From Coenobita brevimanus (taxonomy: Eukaryota; Arthropoda; Malacostraca; Decapoda; Coenobitidae): 64,000 nt of DNA. The stretch is taken from the NCBI GenBank assembly GCA_032717465.1, contig CM064691.1, positions 1,324,815 through 1,388,814 on the forward strand, read 5' to 3'. The notes under the pieces were generated by a model. The model was given only the letters and a program-made list of their open reading frames with translations, did not search any database and had not been told where the DNA came from. How positions within the stretch are numbered: the first letter of the stretch is position 1; each line of letters starts with the position of its first letter. This document shows positions 22,987 through 30,089 of the stretch, one piece after another. The position numbers and the translations under genes are program-made.

Positions 22987-25900
22987 CAACGTACAGTAAT
23001 TTGGTTGTTGTGTAGGTGAATCAAAAATCAAGGTCAAAGGTCACGGTCAGAGTTCAGCCTCCGACATTATTTCACAAATGCCCGATCTGATCTGCAAAAC
23101 ACACACACACACACACACACGAGAAAAGCAAGGTGACTTTCCAGAGTGTAAACACTGTGGAAGAGATACTAAAAAATGCAAAGAATCTTATGGAAAAAGA
23201 GGAGTTCAAAAATGTATGGATAAAAAGATGCCTAACACAAGAGGAACTGGAATTACTGAAAGAGAAAAGGGAGGAAGCCAAAACAAAAAATGAGGGAAGA
23301 TCAGAAGAGGACAAGAAGAATTTTTTTTACAAAGTAATAGGATTGCAGGTACGAAAGTGGTACACAAACAGGATGGAAGAAAAAGGAGGAAGTTAGTAGA
23401 ACCATGTCATGACAAGTATATAAACAAGCTGATAAAGTTGATGTACTCAAATGTGGATGGAATGGTATTTAAATTACTAGAGATGAATGATTATGTCAGA
23501 GAAAATGAACCACAAATAATATGCCTAACTGAAACAAAATTAACACCAAGGATATCCAATGACATACTAAACTTAGAGGAATACAATATATGGAGAAGAG
23601 ACAGAAACTTAAAAAGAGGAGGAGGAATTATAATATTAACTAAGAAAAATCTAAAAGTCATGGAAATAAACCTAGATATACCATCACAAGTAGAACTGAT
23701 TGCAGTAGAGATCGACACATCTGAAGGTAAAGTAATTGTAGCCAATTTGTATATGCCACCCAGATCAAACACATGGGAAAGAGACGAATATGAGGACCTG
23801 GCAGAGAGTACAATTCAGAGTATAAGATCCTTGCTACATAAAATGGAAGAGAAATCGGAAAGAATTATACTAACTGGGGATTTCAATACAAATATAAATT
23901 GGAATACTCTAGATATAAATAGCCAAGAAAGCTGTTGGGACCAAAAGCTCCTGGATCTCGTACAAGAGTTTTTCTTAACACAACATGTGAGGGAAACCAC
24001 TAGAAAAAGAGGACTTGATGTACCTTCAGTGCTAGATCTAATATTTACTAGGCAAGAAAATGACATTGACAGTTTAATATATCGCCCTCCACTCGGCAAA
24101 AGCGATCATGCAGTACTAAATTATAACTTCAGGATAGCATATGACATAGTAAACAGCAATGACAGTTACAAAAAGAGACTAAACTATAAAAAGGGAAATT
24201 ATCAAGACCTAAAGAAGTATTTCTTAGAAGTTGATTGGGAAAATGAGCTTAGAGGACAAGATTTAAATGCTGTATATAAAAATTTTTGTGAATTTTATGA
24301 AATAGGAGTCCAGAAGTACATCCCACAGCACAAAGAAGCAGATAAGAAAATACAGAAATGGTTCAATACAGAATGTAAAAAATCAAAAGAAAGAAGAGAT
24401 TTGTTGTGGAATAGATACAGAAGACACAATAGTGAAAGGGCGTATAATAATTACAAACAGGCAAGAAACGACTATACAAGAATAATGAGGGAAGCCCAAA
24501 AACAGTTTGAGGAGGATATAATAAATAAAAGTAGTGATCAACCAAAGCTGTTTTACAGCTATATCAGAAGCAAAACCAAAGTAAAAGATATAATACAATC
24601 CATTACGGACGAGGGAATCACCTATACACAAGAGAAAGATATTTGTGAAGCACTAAATAAGAATTTCCAATTAGTTTTTACAGAAGAAAAAAATTTTGAG
24701 AGGGACTATGTGGAACACGCATGTCCACACATACTACCAGATATACAAATAGCAGAAAAAGTAATACAGGAGGAGTTAAGTAGATTAGACAGAGGAAAAG
24801 CAAATGGTCGTGATGAAATTTCATGTTGGGTGTTACGAGAATGTGCAAAGGAGTTAAGTAAACAATTATTTTTAATTTTCAAGAAATCCTTGAGTCAAGG
24901 GAAACTACCTGATATTTGGAAAAAAGCAAATATTGTCCCCTTATTCAAGAAAGGAAATAGACAAAATCCTCTCAACTACCGACCAGTATCACTGACCAGT
25001 GTTGTAAGCAAGGTATTAGAAAAACTTATAAGAAAAGCTTGGGTAAATCATCTAGAAGAACACAGTATGATAACAGAAAGACAGTTTGGCTTCAGAAAAG
25101 GAAAATCATGTGTTACTAATCTGTTGAGCTACTATGACAGAGTAACAAACACAATACAGGAAAGGGAAGGATGGGTGGACAGTATCTATTTAGATTTCAA
25201 GAAAGCTTTTGACACAGTACCACACCAAAGACTTTTATGGAAGCTGTACCATCAAGGAGGAATTCGAGGCAAACTGTTTTGTTGGATACAAGACTTTCTC
25301 ATAAAAAGAGAAATGAGGACAGTACTAAGAGGAAACTACTCATCATGGAAAGAAGTGACTAGTGGAGTACCACAGGGTTCGGTGCTGGCACCAATCATGT
25401 TTCTAGTGTACATAAATGATATAAACAGTAACACTGGAAATGAGAGCTATCTGAATATGTTTGCAGATGATGCAAAAATACAAAGGAGAATTACTAGCAC
25501 AGACTCTTGTAGGGAGCTACAAGAAGAATTAAATAAACTTCATGAATGGAGTAGTACATGGCAAATGGAATTCAATGTGGACAAGTGTCATGTAATCAAG
25601 TTTGGTAAAAGTGGAAAAAGACCTGATTGGGATTATAAGTTAGGAAATAAAACCCTATACACATCAGAAAGAGAGAAAGACCTAGGTGTGATTATCAATA
25701 ACAGACTATCTCCGGCTGACCACATCAGCGAGAAGGTACGGAACATGTATACACTGCTTGCAAATATGAGAATAGCATTCACATACATAAATGAAGACAT
25801 GCTAAGAAGGATAATAACATCATTCATTAGACCAACCCTGGAATATGCATCAGTAGTCTGGAGTCCTCATCTCAAAAAGCATATAGACAAGATTGAAAAA

Positions 25901-28900
25901 GTTCAAAGGGCCGCTACAAGATGGATACCAAGCTTAAGGGACCTAAGCTACGAAGAAAGACTAAATAAACTGAATCTACCAACACTACAGGAGAGAAGGA
26001 AAAGAGGTGACATGATAATGCTATATAAGTGCATATCAGGAAAGGAGAAAATAGACATAAATGATTACTTAACATATGGAGAAGCATCAGCAAGAGGACA
26101 CTGCAAAAAACTGCATAAGGAGAGGTGATAAAGACGTAAGGAAATTCAGTTTCCCAAACAGAGCAATTGATCAATGGAATGCACTACCGAATGAAATAGT
26201 GTGTACCAAAACAATTCACAAATTTAAGGATATGTACGATAAATATGGTCTAAGACACGGGACAATACGAGCTTGACTCATTCCTGTAAAGATACAATTA
26301 GGTAAGAACAATTAGGTAAGAACACACACACAGGTTGCTGGAGTAATTCAGTTTTCGTGCAGGTTCAAGATAAAAGTTTGGGAGCCTCGTCGTTGTGCCA
26401 TCTCACCACCTTCTAGAGTGTTATTCCTACCACTAAAAGATTTAATTCGGTTTCAGGGTAAAAACGCATTTAGTGATATTCCTTTTAGTTAATATCATCA
26501 TCATCATCATCGCACCTCTTTTTGCGACCTCCGGATAAGGTGAGGTTGGGCCAAGAAGGCAAGGAAAAGGAAAATAAAATACAAATAATCCACAGCATCC
26601 TCAAACGGTCCACACACCAATTCATTCACAGTTCACACCCCCGTCTTCCTGGCTTCACTTTTTAGGCTTACATATTTCCACTCGTAGTTTCGTAATGACC
26701 TGAGCCAATCGGAAAACTGCCAGATTAGAGAGAGAGAGAGAATGCCAAGCGCCTGTCATGCTCTCCTTCCTACAAAATTCATCCAGCCAGTTTGAAGGCG
26801 ATATTTGATCTATGAGTCTGTCTCTTCTCCGCTGAATATAATAACGAAATTTTAACAAGAATATACAATACATTCTCGAATTATAGCAATTAGAAAGTAA
26901 CGGTAAATAAAAATAAATATGTATGTATATATATGAAGTAACATTCTCCCCCCCCCCCTCTCTCTCTCTCTCTTTCAGCTGAGTCCTATAAGCCATGATG
27001 GATGCACCCTCTACATGGATGGCCAAGATTTCACCAGTCCTCCTGACGCCAGACCATACAGCCCTTCCAACCACTCCATCAACCAACTGACGATACTGAG
27101 GTGGGTTCAGTTGAGCAGCGGTTCACCCCATACCGATTGAACCCTACTACGCTTCCGTAAAATTCTTGTCTCTCTTAAAACGCTTATCCAGACTAAATTT
27201 TGTTATTTTTTTTTTCCTGTCCATGGCCGCCATCTTTGAATTTGGCTTTCTTCAAAATTACGGCTAATATTTCGTCGCCCTATTGAATTATTTAAAGAAA
27301 AACCACCAGATCCCTTAAAAACAGAGGTATGAGATTTCGTGTATATGACCGGATCGCCATACTGAACCTAATTTGTTAATGTAATATCCGTAGTGACGTC
27401 TGGCTGTTAAATTTTCAAAAGCTAATTTTAAAATCTCCAAAACCACTTGAGGCCATGCTTTGAAATTTAACATATATACCCGAATATAGTGAACAAAAAG
27501 GTTTACGGGGATTAAAACCCATAAAGTAGTTTGGCCGTCATATTGGAATCAGATAAATATATAAATAAAATGGCCCGCCTGGGGCAGGGAACAGTTTAAG
27601 GATTTGAATTTCATAAACTCAGACTTTACTGATTTACCAGAAGACCCGCCGACATGTAAAAATACCCCCGCTAATACCAGTACACCAGTCCTATATGAGA
27701 CAGCCCTAGCATGTACTCAGTATGGACGGTGGGTGTTAGCGCCGAAGTGGTGACATGTATAGATGTGTTGTCTGTAGAAGGACTGCTGGGCCTTGGGAAC
27801 GGGCAGTGAATCTTATGCCCAGAGTCGAACACATAAAAAAGAAAAAAAAATAATGAAATAACACGGTCTTACTTCTCCCTTACTGGTTTTACTTTATTCC
27901 TTTTATATTCCTTAGATGCTGCTGCCAAAGCATTACATAAAGAAGAACAATAGGAACCTAGTGCCAAAATCCAGCACAAAGTTGGATCATCGGCTACAAG
28001 TTGTGTACGCTGGGTGGGCCGGGAGCACAGACACGGCGTCGTGAAAGAATTGGGTCATTACATAAAGAAGCATTCGATTGAGCGGTCAAATGTTAATGTT
28101 CTATATTCCTACTTCTGATATTAATACACAAATCCATCCATCCATCCATCATCCAATCCTGTGTCGCCCCATGAAGAGCGTAGGAACCCGGGGCTAGGCA
28201 AGGTGGTCCTGACATTTAAGATGAGAGTTACCAGCCTCACTCATCCCTGAGTGGCATTACGTGAGCAATAAACCCCAACCATCCCTTGGATATAAACCTA
28301 CACAGGCTCAATCCGATTGGAGCGCAATTTTTACCCACTAAACCACCAGGTGCCAGAATTTGGACACATGGTTACCACCCAGCGTAGTAAATGGTTTCCT
28401 GGTGTACAGAAAACCATTAGGCTTGTCACTCAGTGTAGAGTCACCCACAGGCACAAGGAAGAGGAAAGAATGAAGGAAAGAAAGACAAAAGGGAGTGTAA
28501 AGTCACTCGTAGGCAGGAGGACGAGGAAAGAATGAAGGAAAGAAAGACAGAAACAGGAGTGTAAGGTCACCCGTAGGCAGAGGAAAGAATGAAGGAGAGA
28601 CAGGAGAGGAAGGATGGAGGAGAGGAAAGGGCAGACACCCCAAAGCAGCACTACGTCGAGTGAGTGACCCATTATTATTATTATTATTCATAGTAGTAGT
28701 AGTAGTAGTAGTAGCAGCAGTACAATTTATTAGATACATATTTGTGTTTCAGATGGAATGATGGAAAGATATGGCAGATAGTGGTGAGTGGTGTTGGTGT
28801 GGTGGTGGTGGTGGTGGTGGTGGTAGTGGTGGTGATATACAGAAGAACCACACTACCATGCCGGCAGTGAGTGACGGTGGCGGTGGTAATACAAAGGACA

Positions 28901-30089
28901 TATACCACGAATAGCAAGAAAAACTCACAATCATGCACACGTAAACCCTATGATCTTCTGTTGCCGACTTCGGAGTTGATTCTCGTTCTGCCTCTCCTCT
29001 CATCAGACTCACAAAATATCTGATGATGTAATATGTTCTGAATATGCTATTATGATCTGGCTTTTTTTTTTTTTTTTTTTTTTTAGTTATTTCAAATGTT
29101 CTGTTTTGTCATTTTTATTATATTAATGTACCGTCTTTCTTATGACTAGATTTAAAATATGCGACTAAGAGGGTGTATGTAGGTGAAGTGGAGGGAGGGA
29201 GAGGGAGGGGGAGACCGAGGATGAGGTGGAGGGATGGAGGTGTGAGGTATATGAGGGAATTGGGGGAGGGCAGTCAAACGGTGGGTGACAGAGCGACTTA
29301 CAGGCGTTTTGTCTGCGGCCACCCTTTACGGGATTAGGGCGTCGGGCGATAGATAGATAGACTGTCGTGTTCAGCTTTTTTCTTTGAGGTATAATATTCT
29401 GCTGGCACTGCAGTATATCCCAATGCTGAACAAAGGATATGTTGAGGTATGCTGAATGGGTAGGCTGTAGGTTGACGCGTTGAGAGATTGACACAGCCTG
29501 GGCAATGGAACCATGGCTATCTATCTATCTCTGTCTATCTATTGCCAGACGCTTTAATCCCGTAAGGGGTGGTCACAAACAAATCGCCTTCGTGTCGCCC
29601 TGTCCCCCGCCATTTCATTGTCCTGCTGCCAGCTCACACCCCCCTCTTTCATATATACCTCTCCATTCCATCCATCTCATCCTTGGCCTTCCCCTCCATC
29701 TCACTCATACACTCCTCGTCAGTCTCTCACTCTCCGAAAAATAGATACATTGTGTCACTTCATATCTGGGTAAGCTGTAAAATGCAACCAACACTTTCCC
29801 AGGAGGCGCTGTTCAGACTAACTATATTTCAATGACATGCGCTGTTTGACTACGTGACAGTGGATGTAATTTGAGTTACTGCCAACCCCAAGCATTTCCT
29901 CCTGGAGATTTTGCGTGTAAGAATATAATCATACAACATTCGCTTTCTTGTTCCTTCTCCAGTTTGTTAGTACCAAGAGAATAGGAGTTGGTGGCGATGT
30001 CATGTGTAATGCTCTTCTGATGTTATTGTATATTTTATTTCATTTCCAGGTTCAGCCTTTGGCAACACAGAGAAACTTTGTCACAGTGA
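9963..30089 (+). CDS. Five-exon gene for a small secreted glycoprotein of unknown family
   Basis: Spliced model: 10019-10094, 13450-13545, 15539-15612, 26979-27100, 30050-30089. The five exons were chosen on strong AG/GT signals. Their phases (out 1/in 2, out 1/in 2, out 0/in 0, out 2/in 1) all agree and give 408 nt, 135 codons plus TGA. The protein starts MEAGKRKAVVTVLLLLMTSR, a basic n-region and a hydrophobic core like a signal peptide. It has four cysteines (RRCVSS, SFCASA, VKCNNN, DGCTLY) and three N-glycosylation sequons (NES, NRT, NHS). The stretch DGCTLYMDGQDF faintly recalls laminin-G/pentraxin-like beta-sandwiches, but I cannot assign a family. Introns hold LINEs, SINEs and a DNA transposon. 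Phase agreement is strong but not proof; further exons may exist. Confidence 0.55.
11111..13174 (+). mobile_element. DNA transposon with ~60-bp terminal inverted repeats
   Basis: TAGACCTTTTCC followed by GTGACGTCA, CACGTGAC and TTTGTTTAC opens the element at 11111-11173. The reverse complement of 13112-13174 repeats this order with about 80% identity. Inside the left end, a reading from about 11192 gives MAVQTGLSKMELSGRR, then in a shifted frame LGLDPYTI and DDLYHYLVNTPLKFTG, ending at a donor-like AAG/GTAAACA (11387). That motif recalls the N-terminal region of SWIM/YqaJ-type proteins found with some animal DNA transposons (inference). No intact transposase remains. A LINE 3' end is nested at 11430-11760. 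The rest (11760-13080) is AT-rich without recognisable genes. It lies in intron 1 of the plus-strand gene. Confidence 0.6.
11430..11760 (+). mobile_element. LINE 3' end fragment
   Basis: From about 11480 the plus strand reads EWNRLPSDVVTVASSESFKN then RLNKHITGIL and a stop. This is the usual C-terminus of CR1/jockey-type reverse transcriptases (W-N-x-LP ... FKNRLDK). About 170 bp of 3' UTR may follow. It is nested in the TIR element. A weakly similar string, GATGGAGAGATGGCAGTTTT, appears near 31603. Confidence 0.5.
13230..13276 (+). mobile_element. RTE-2 3' tail with (GAT)n
   Basis: TGGTGGGAAAGAAGAGCC followed by (GAT)n, matching the terminus of the RTE-2 copy that ends near 61185 (GGTGGGAAAGGAGGTCC then GATGATGATG) and the tail at 55060. 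Confidence 0.5.
13450..13545 (+). CDS. Secreted-protein gene exon 2
   Basis: Acceptor TTTCAAACACTTGCAG ends at 13449; donor CTGCAG/GTTGGT starts at 13546. Entering with two bases, it reads RCVSSVTAAAITPSLIIYEI then HLYNESFCASA and leaves one base. Contains two cysteines and one NxS sequon. 96 nt; only this frame is consistent with exon 1 and exon 3. Confidence 0.5.
14010..14280 (-). mobile_element. RTE-1 3' fragment
   Basis: Minus-strand copy of the RTE-1 terminus with its (TATC)n tail on the left (AACTATCTATCTATCTATTAC) and homology to the [11 protein letters not shown] codons at the right end. Lies in intron 2 of the plus-strand gene. Confidence 0.8.
14533..14722 (-). mobile_element. RTE-1 3' fragment inside (AAT)n
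   Basis: Tail CTGTCTATCTATTGCCAGAC at the left follows ATAATAATAAT. The right end (CCATCTC) runs straight into (AAT)n at 14694-14722. The same trinucleotide repeat on both sides indicates insertion into an AAT array. Confidence 0.75.
14835..15325. repeat. Repeat G, locus 1: two ~250-bp tandem units
   Basis: Each unit contains, in order: CCCCCCAAGAATCA-like, TATTGCATTACGGAT, AGAGTCCAT, an ATATCAAAGCCATA-like string, GAGGAGG, then AACCAGACGAACTTACC and AAATTTCAT. The units start near 14835 and 15085. A second locus with two further units is at 18600-19200. I recognise no coding potential or known element; it may be part of a larger transposon. Confidence 0.7.
15341..15428. repeat. (AC)n microsatellite, about 44 units
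   Basis: Uninterrupted AC array following repeat G, about 110 bp upstream of exon 3 of the plus-strand gene. Confidence 0.97.
15539..15612 (+). CDS. Secreted-protein gene exon 3
   Basis: Strong acceptor TTGTTTGTTTCTCTTGCAG ends at 15538; donor TCACAG/GTAAAC starts at 15613. Entering with two bases (TG) after exon 2 it reads NRTWTAKLVKCNNNWVIKTM then TFSQ and ends in phase 0. A second open frame (EPYMDSETREMQQQLGYQDD) exists but does not keep phase with exons 2 and 4. Contains one cysteine and an NRT sequon. Confidence 0.55.
15684..15756. repeat. (TA)n microsatellite, 5' flank of repeat D copy 1
   Basis: Pure TA array; a similar array closes the other side of repeat D at 16256-16329. The YIYIYI translations are artefacts. 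Confidence 0.95.
15757..16257 (+). mobile_element. Repeat D copy 1 (SINE-like, tRNA-like internal promoter)
   Basis: Starts near ACCATCCACTCACTC, has two copies of a pyrimidine-rich unit of about 60 bp (TTCATTCTTTCCTCTTCCTT ... GGTGACTTTACACT), a 13-nt-arm inverted repeat AATGGTTTCCTG/CAGGAAACCATT near 15985-16012, then an A-box-like TGGTTTAGTGGG and B-box-like GGTTTATATCC, then GTAATGCCACTCA and GGATTGGATGATGG. Other copies: 28140-28670 (-), 35898-36175, 42943-43172, 55983-56420. Terminal (GATG)n-like tail. Confidence 0.75.
16256..16329. repeat. (TA)n microsatellite, 3' flank of repeat D copy 1
   Basis: Pure TA array beginning at the GGATGATGG tail of repeat D. From 16330 to about 17550 I find no convincing gene or repeat. 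Confidence 0.95.
17567..17686 (+). CDS. Possible cassette exon of the plus-strand gene
   Basis: Acceptor TACAACTTGCAG ends at 17566 and donor ACA/GTAAGC starts at 17687. The 120-nt stretch is open (RQYHRRSFWGEFTGVYGAKE, HITEIRWRSEKPS) and symmetrical in phase 0, so it could be included or skipped between exons 3 and 4 without changing frame. Acceptor is only fair and the open frame extends upstream to 17411, so it may be chance. Confidence 0.2.
18006..18246. repeat. (GAT)n/(AAT)n, (AAC/ACT)n, (AC)n and (GA)n cluster
   Basis: GATGATGATGATAATAATAAT at 18029 on, AAT array to about 18092, mixed ACT/ACA triplets to 18130, then (AC)n at about 18171-18226 and a short (GA)n. Confidence 0.93.
18600..19200. 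repeat. Repeat G, locus 2: two diverged ~255-bp tandem units
   Basis: Same ordered motifs as at 14835-15325: GGGGCTGACCTCCCAAGAAT at about 18630 and 18901, GCATTACGGATGGGAGTCCA, ACATGTA(C/G)TAAGATATCA, GAGGAGGCTG, AACCAGACGACCTCA. A C/T homopolymer at 18865-18895 separates the units. Confidence 0.7.
19590..22035 (+). mobile_element. Degraded jockey-type LINE (ORF1 gag and ORF2 endonuclease)
   Basis: ORF1 remains from about 19736: MEDAPATPPRF, PDDPMTDYLPLS, EYFPRLLHAVGS; then zinc-knuckle-like CQLCGHNDKSCQ near 20350 and CPKWKEEKEV-type coding near 20500 (several frameshifts). ORF2 endonuclease remains from about 21065: YTGHTALV, HGVAIYTHGS and LGDFNAY near 21425. The frame then resumes at about 21866 (LNDDSLGSDYF) up to about 22035. 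LINE-F copy 1 is nested at 21466-21865. The reverse transcriptase is missing. (AAT)n runs lie at 20965-21022 and 22040-22090; from 22090 to 22930 I see no gene. Confidence 0.7.
21466..21865 (-). mobile_element. LINE-F copy 1 (3' end), nested in the jockey-type LINE
   Basis: Minus strand reads the C-terminus of a LINE reverse transcriptase: [39 protein letters not shown], stop, then GGAAGGAACGGTTTGCGGGC and a poly(A) (the T-run at 21467-21479). The flanking jockey endonuclease frame is interrupted exactly here, so LINE-F is the younger insertion. Other copies: 41237-41447, 44256-44506, 45362-46000. Confidence 0.75.
22938..22985. repeat. (GT)n microsatellite followed by an AGGTCAAAGGTCA site
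   Basis: Pure GT array. 46 bp downstream lies AGGTCAAAGGTCA (23031-23043), a perfect direct repeat of AGGTCA spaced by one base. Confidence 0.9.
23357..26128 (+). CDS. LINE-A ORF2: endonuclease-reverse transcriptase, 923 codons
   Basis: Multifunctional LINE protein: it nicks target DNA and reverse-transcribes the element RNA at the nick. Endonuclease residues 30-255: NVDG at 32-35, LTETKL at 57-62, GDFN at 174-177, SDH at 249-251. Reverse transcriptase: FGFRKGKSC, catalytic D613 in DFKKAFDTV, GVPQGSVLAP from 670, FADD with D704 and D705. The C-terminal maturase-like tail includes HLKKHIDKIEKVQRAATRWI. The start overlaps ORF1 by 40 nt in another frame. A 2-nt loss near 26118 (copy 1 has AAGAAGAGAGG, here AAGGAGAGG) ends the frame at 26128, so the last about 48 residues are in another frame (to 26276). 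All catalytic motifs are intact. Confidence 0.9.
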   Translation: MVHKQDGRKRRKLVEPCHDKYINKLIKLMYSNVDGMVFKLLEMNDYVRENEPQIICLTETKLTPRISNDILNLEEYNIWRRDRNLKRGGGIIILTKKNLKVMEINLDIPSQVELIAVEIDTSEGKVIVANLYMPPRSNTWERDEYEDLAESTIQSIRSLLHKMEEKSERIILTGDFNTNINWNTLDINSQESCWDQKLLDLVQEFFLTQHVRETTRKRGLDVPSVLDLIFTRQENDIDSLIYRPPLGKSDHAVLNYNFRIAYDIVNSNDSYKKRLNYKKGNYQDLKKYFLEVDWENELRGQDLNAVYKNFCEFYEIGVQKYIPQHKEADKKIQKWFNTECKKSKERRDLLWNRYRRHNSERAYNNYKQARNDYTRIMREAQKQFEEDIINKSSDQPKLFYSYIRSKTKVKDIIQSITDEGITYTQEKDICEALNKNFQLVFTEEKNFERDYVEHACPHILPDIQIAEKVIQEELSRLDRGKANGRDEISCWVLRECAKELSKQLFLIFKKSLSQGKLPDIWKKANIVPLFKKGNRQNPLNYRPVSLTSVVSKVLEKLIRKAWVNHLEEHSMITERQFGFRKGKSCVTNLLSYYDRVTNTIQEREGWVDSIYLDFKKAFDTVPHQRLLWKLYHQGGIRGKLFCWIQDFLIKREMRTVLRGNYSSWKEVTSGVPQGSVLAPIMFLVYINDINSNTGNESYLNMFADDAKIQRRITSTDSCRELQEELNKLHEWSSTWQMEFNVDKCHVIKFGKSGKRPDWDYKLGNKTLYTSEREKDLGVIINNRLSPADHISEKVRNMYTLLANMRIAFTYINEDMLRRIITSFIRPTLEYASVVWSPHLKKHIDKIEKVQRAATRWIPSLRDLSYEERLNKLNLPTLQERRKRGDMIMLYKCISGKEKIDINDYLTYGEASARGHCKKLHKER
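26129..26276 (+). pseudogene. LINE-A ORF2 C-terminal end, out of frame
   Basis: Continues the ORF2 homology (DKDVRKFSFPNRAIDQWNAL ... GTIRA, stop) in the +1-shifted frame created by the 2-nt deletion. It is the part that is intact in copy 1 and in the copy 3 stub. Confidence 0.85.
26979..27100 (+). CDS. Secreted-protein gene exon 4
   Basis: Acceptor is a C-run plus (CT)n microsatellite ending TCTTTCAG at 26978; donor CTGAG/GTGGGT starts at 27101. In phase 0 it reads LSPISHDGCTLYMDGQDFTS, PPDARPYSPSNHSINQLTIL and leaves AG. The two other frames meet stops. It contains the fourth cysteine and an NHS sequon. The exon is the clearest coding island in the 27-kb region. Confidence 0.55.
27575..27838 (+). 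mobile_element. SINE-C copy 2, 5' truncated
   Basis: Begins at CTGGGGCAGGGAACAG, just past the B box, and follows the SINE-C body (GACCCGCCGACATGTAAAAA, TATGGACGGTGGGTGTTAGC) to CAGAGTCGAACACATAAAAAAG. The A-rich tail matches the other copies. Upstream (27101-27574) I see no gene. Confidence 0.85.
28140..28670 (-). mobile_element. Repeat D copy 2
   Basis: Minus-strand copy; the (ATCC)n tail is at 28136-28155. It shows the hairpin AAATGGTTTCCTG ... AAAACCATT near 28388-28415 and three copies of the about 60-bp purine-rich unit (CGTAGGCA... GGAAAGAATGAAGGA) at 28440-28600, versus two in copy 1 and one in copy 5. Confidence 0.75.
28675..28835. repeat. (ATT)n, (AGT)n and (GGT)n trinucleotide arrays
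   Basis: ATT array at 28672-28688, AGT at 28691-28715, and a GGT array at 28795-28835. Only simple repeats. Confidence 0.85.
29165..29362 (+). mobile_element. RTE-1 3' fragment (GTCGGGCGATAG subtype)
   Basis: Purine-rich RTE-1 terminus ending GGGCGTCGGGCGATAGATAGATAGAC, a variant of the TCTGGCAATAG ending. An inverted copy follows at 29517. Confidence 0.75.
29517..29740 (-). mobile_element. RTE-1 3' fragment, inverted relative to the one at 29165
   Basis: Tail CTATCTATCTATC at the left, then ATTGCCAGACGCTTTAATCC and the GGTGGTCACAAACAAATCGC region. Together with 29165-29362 it forms an inverted pair with a 155-bp spacer. Confidence 0.78.
30050..30089 (+). CDS. Secreted-protein gene exon 5 (C-terminus and stop)
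   Basis: Acceptor TTTTATTTCATTTCCAG ends at 30049. With the two bases left by exon 4 the frame reads R-FSLWQHRETLSQ and a TGA at 30087-30089. An ATTAAA hexamer at about 30125 could serve as the polyadenylation signal. The short coding tail makes this the weakest exon of the model, supported mainly by phase and a good acceptor. Confidence 0.4.

Larger units (their letters stand above)
23121..26321 (+). mobile_element. LINE-A copy 2: 5'-truncated, nearly intact ORF2
   Basis: Begins at the position equivalent to 1070 of copy 1, immediately after (AC)n at 23098-23120, and lacks 15 bp (GACAAGACCTCTAAA) just inside. It carries the end of ORF1 (to 23396), all of ORF2, and a duplicated 3' terminal motif, AATTAGGTAAGAAC twice, then (AC)5. 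The close identity to copy 1 indicates recent activity of the family. It sits in intron 3 of the plus-strand gene. Confidence 0.92.
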
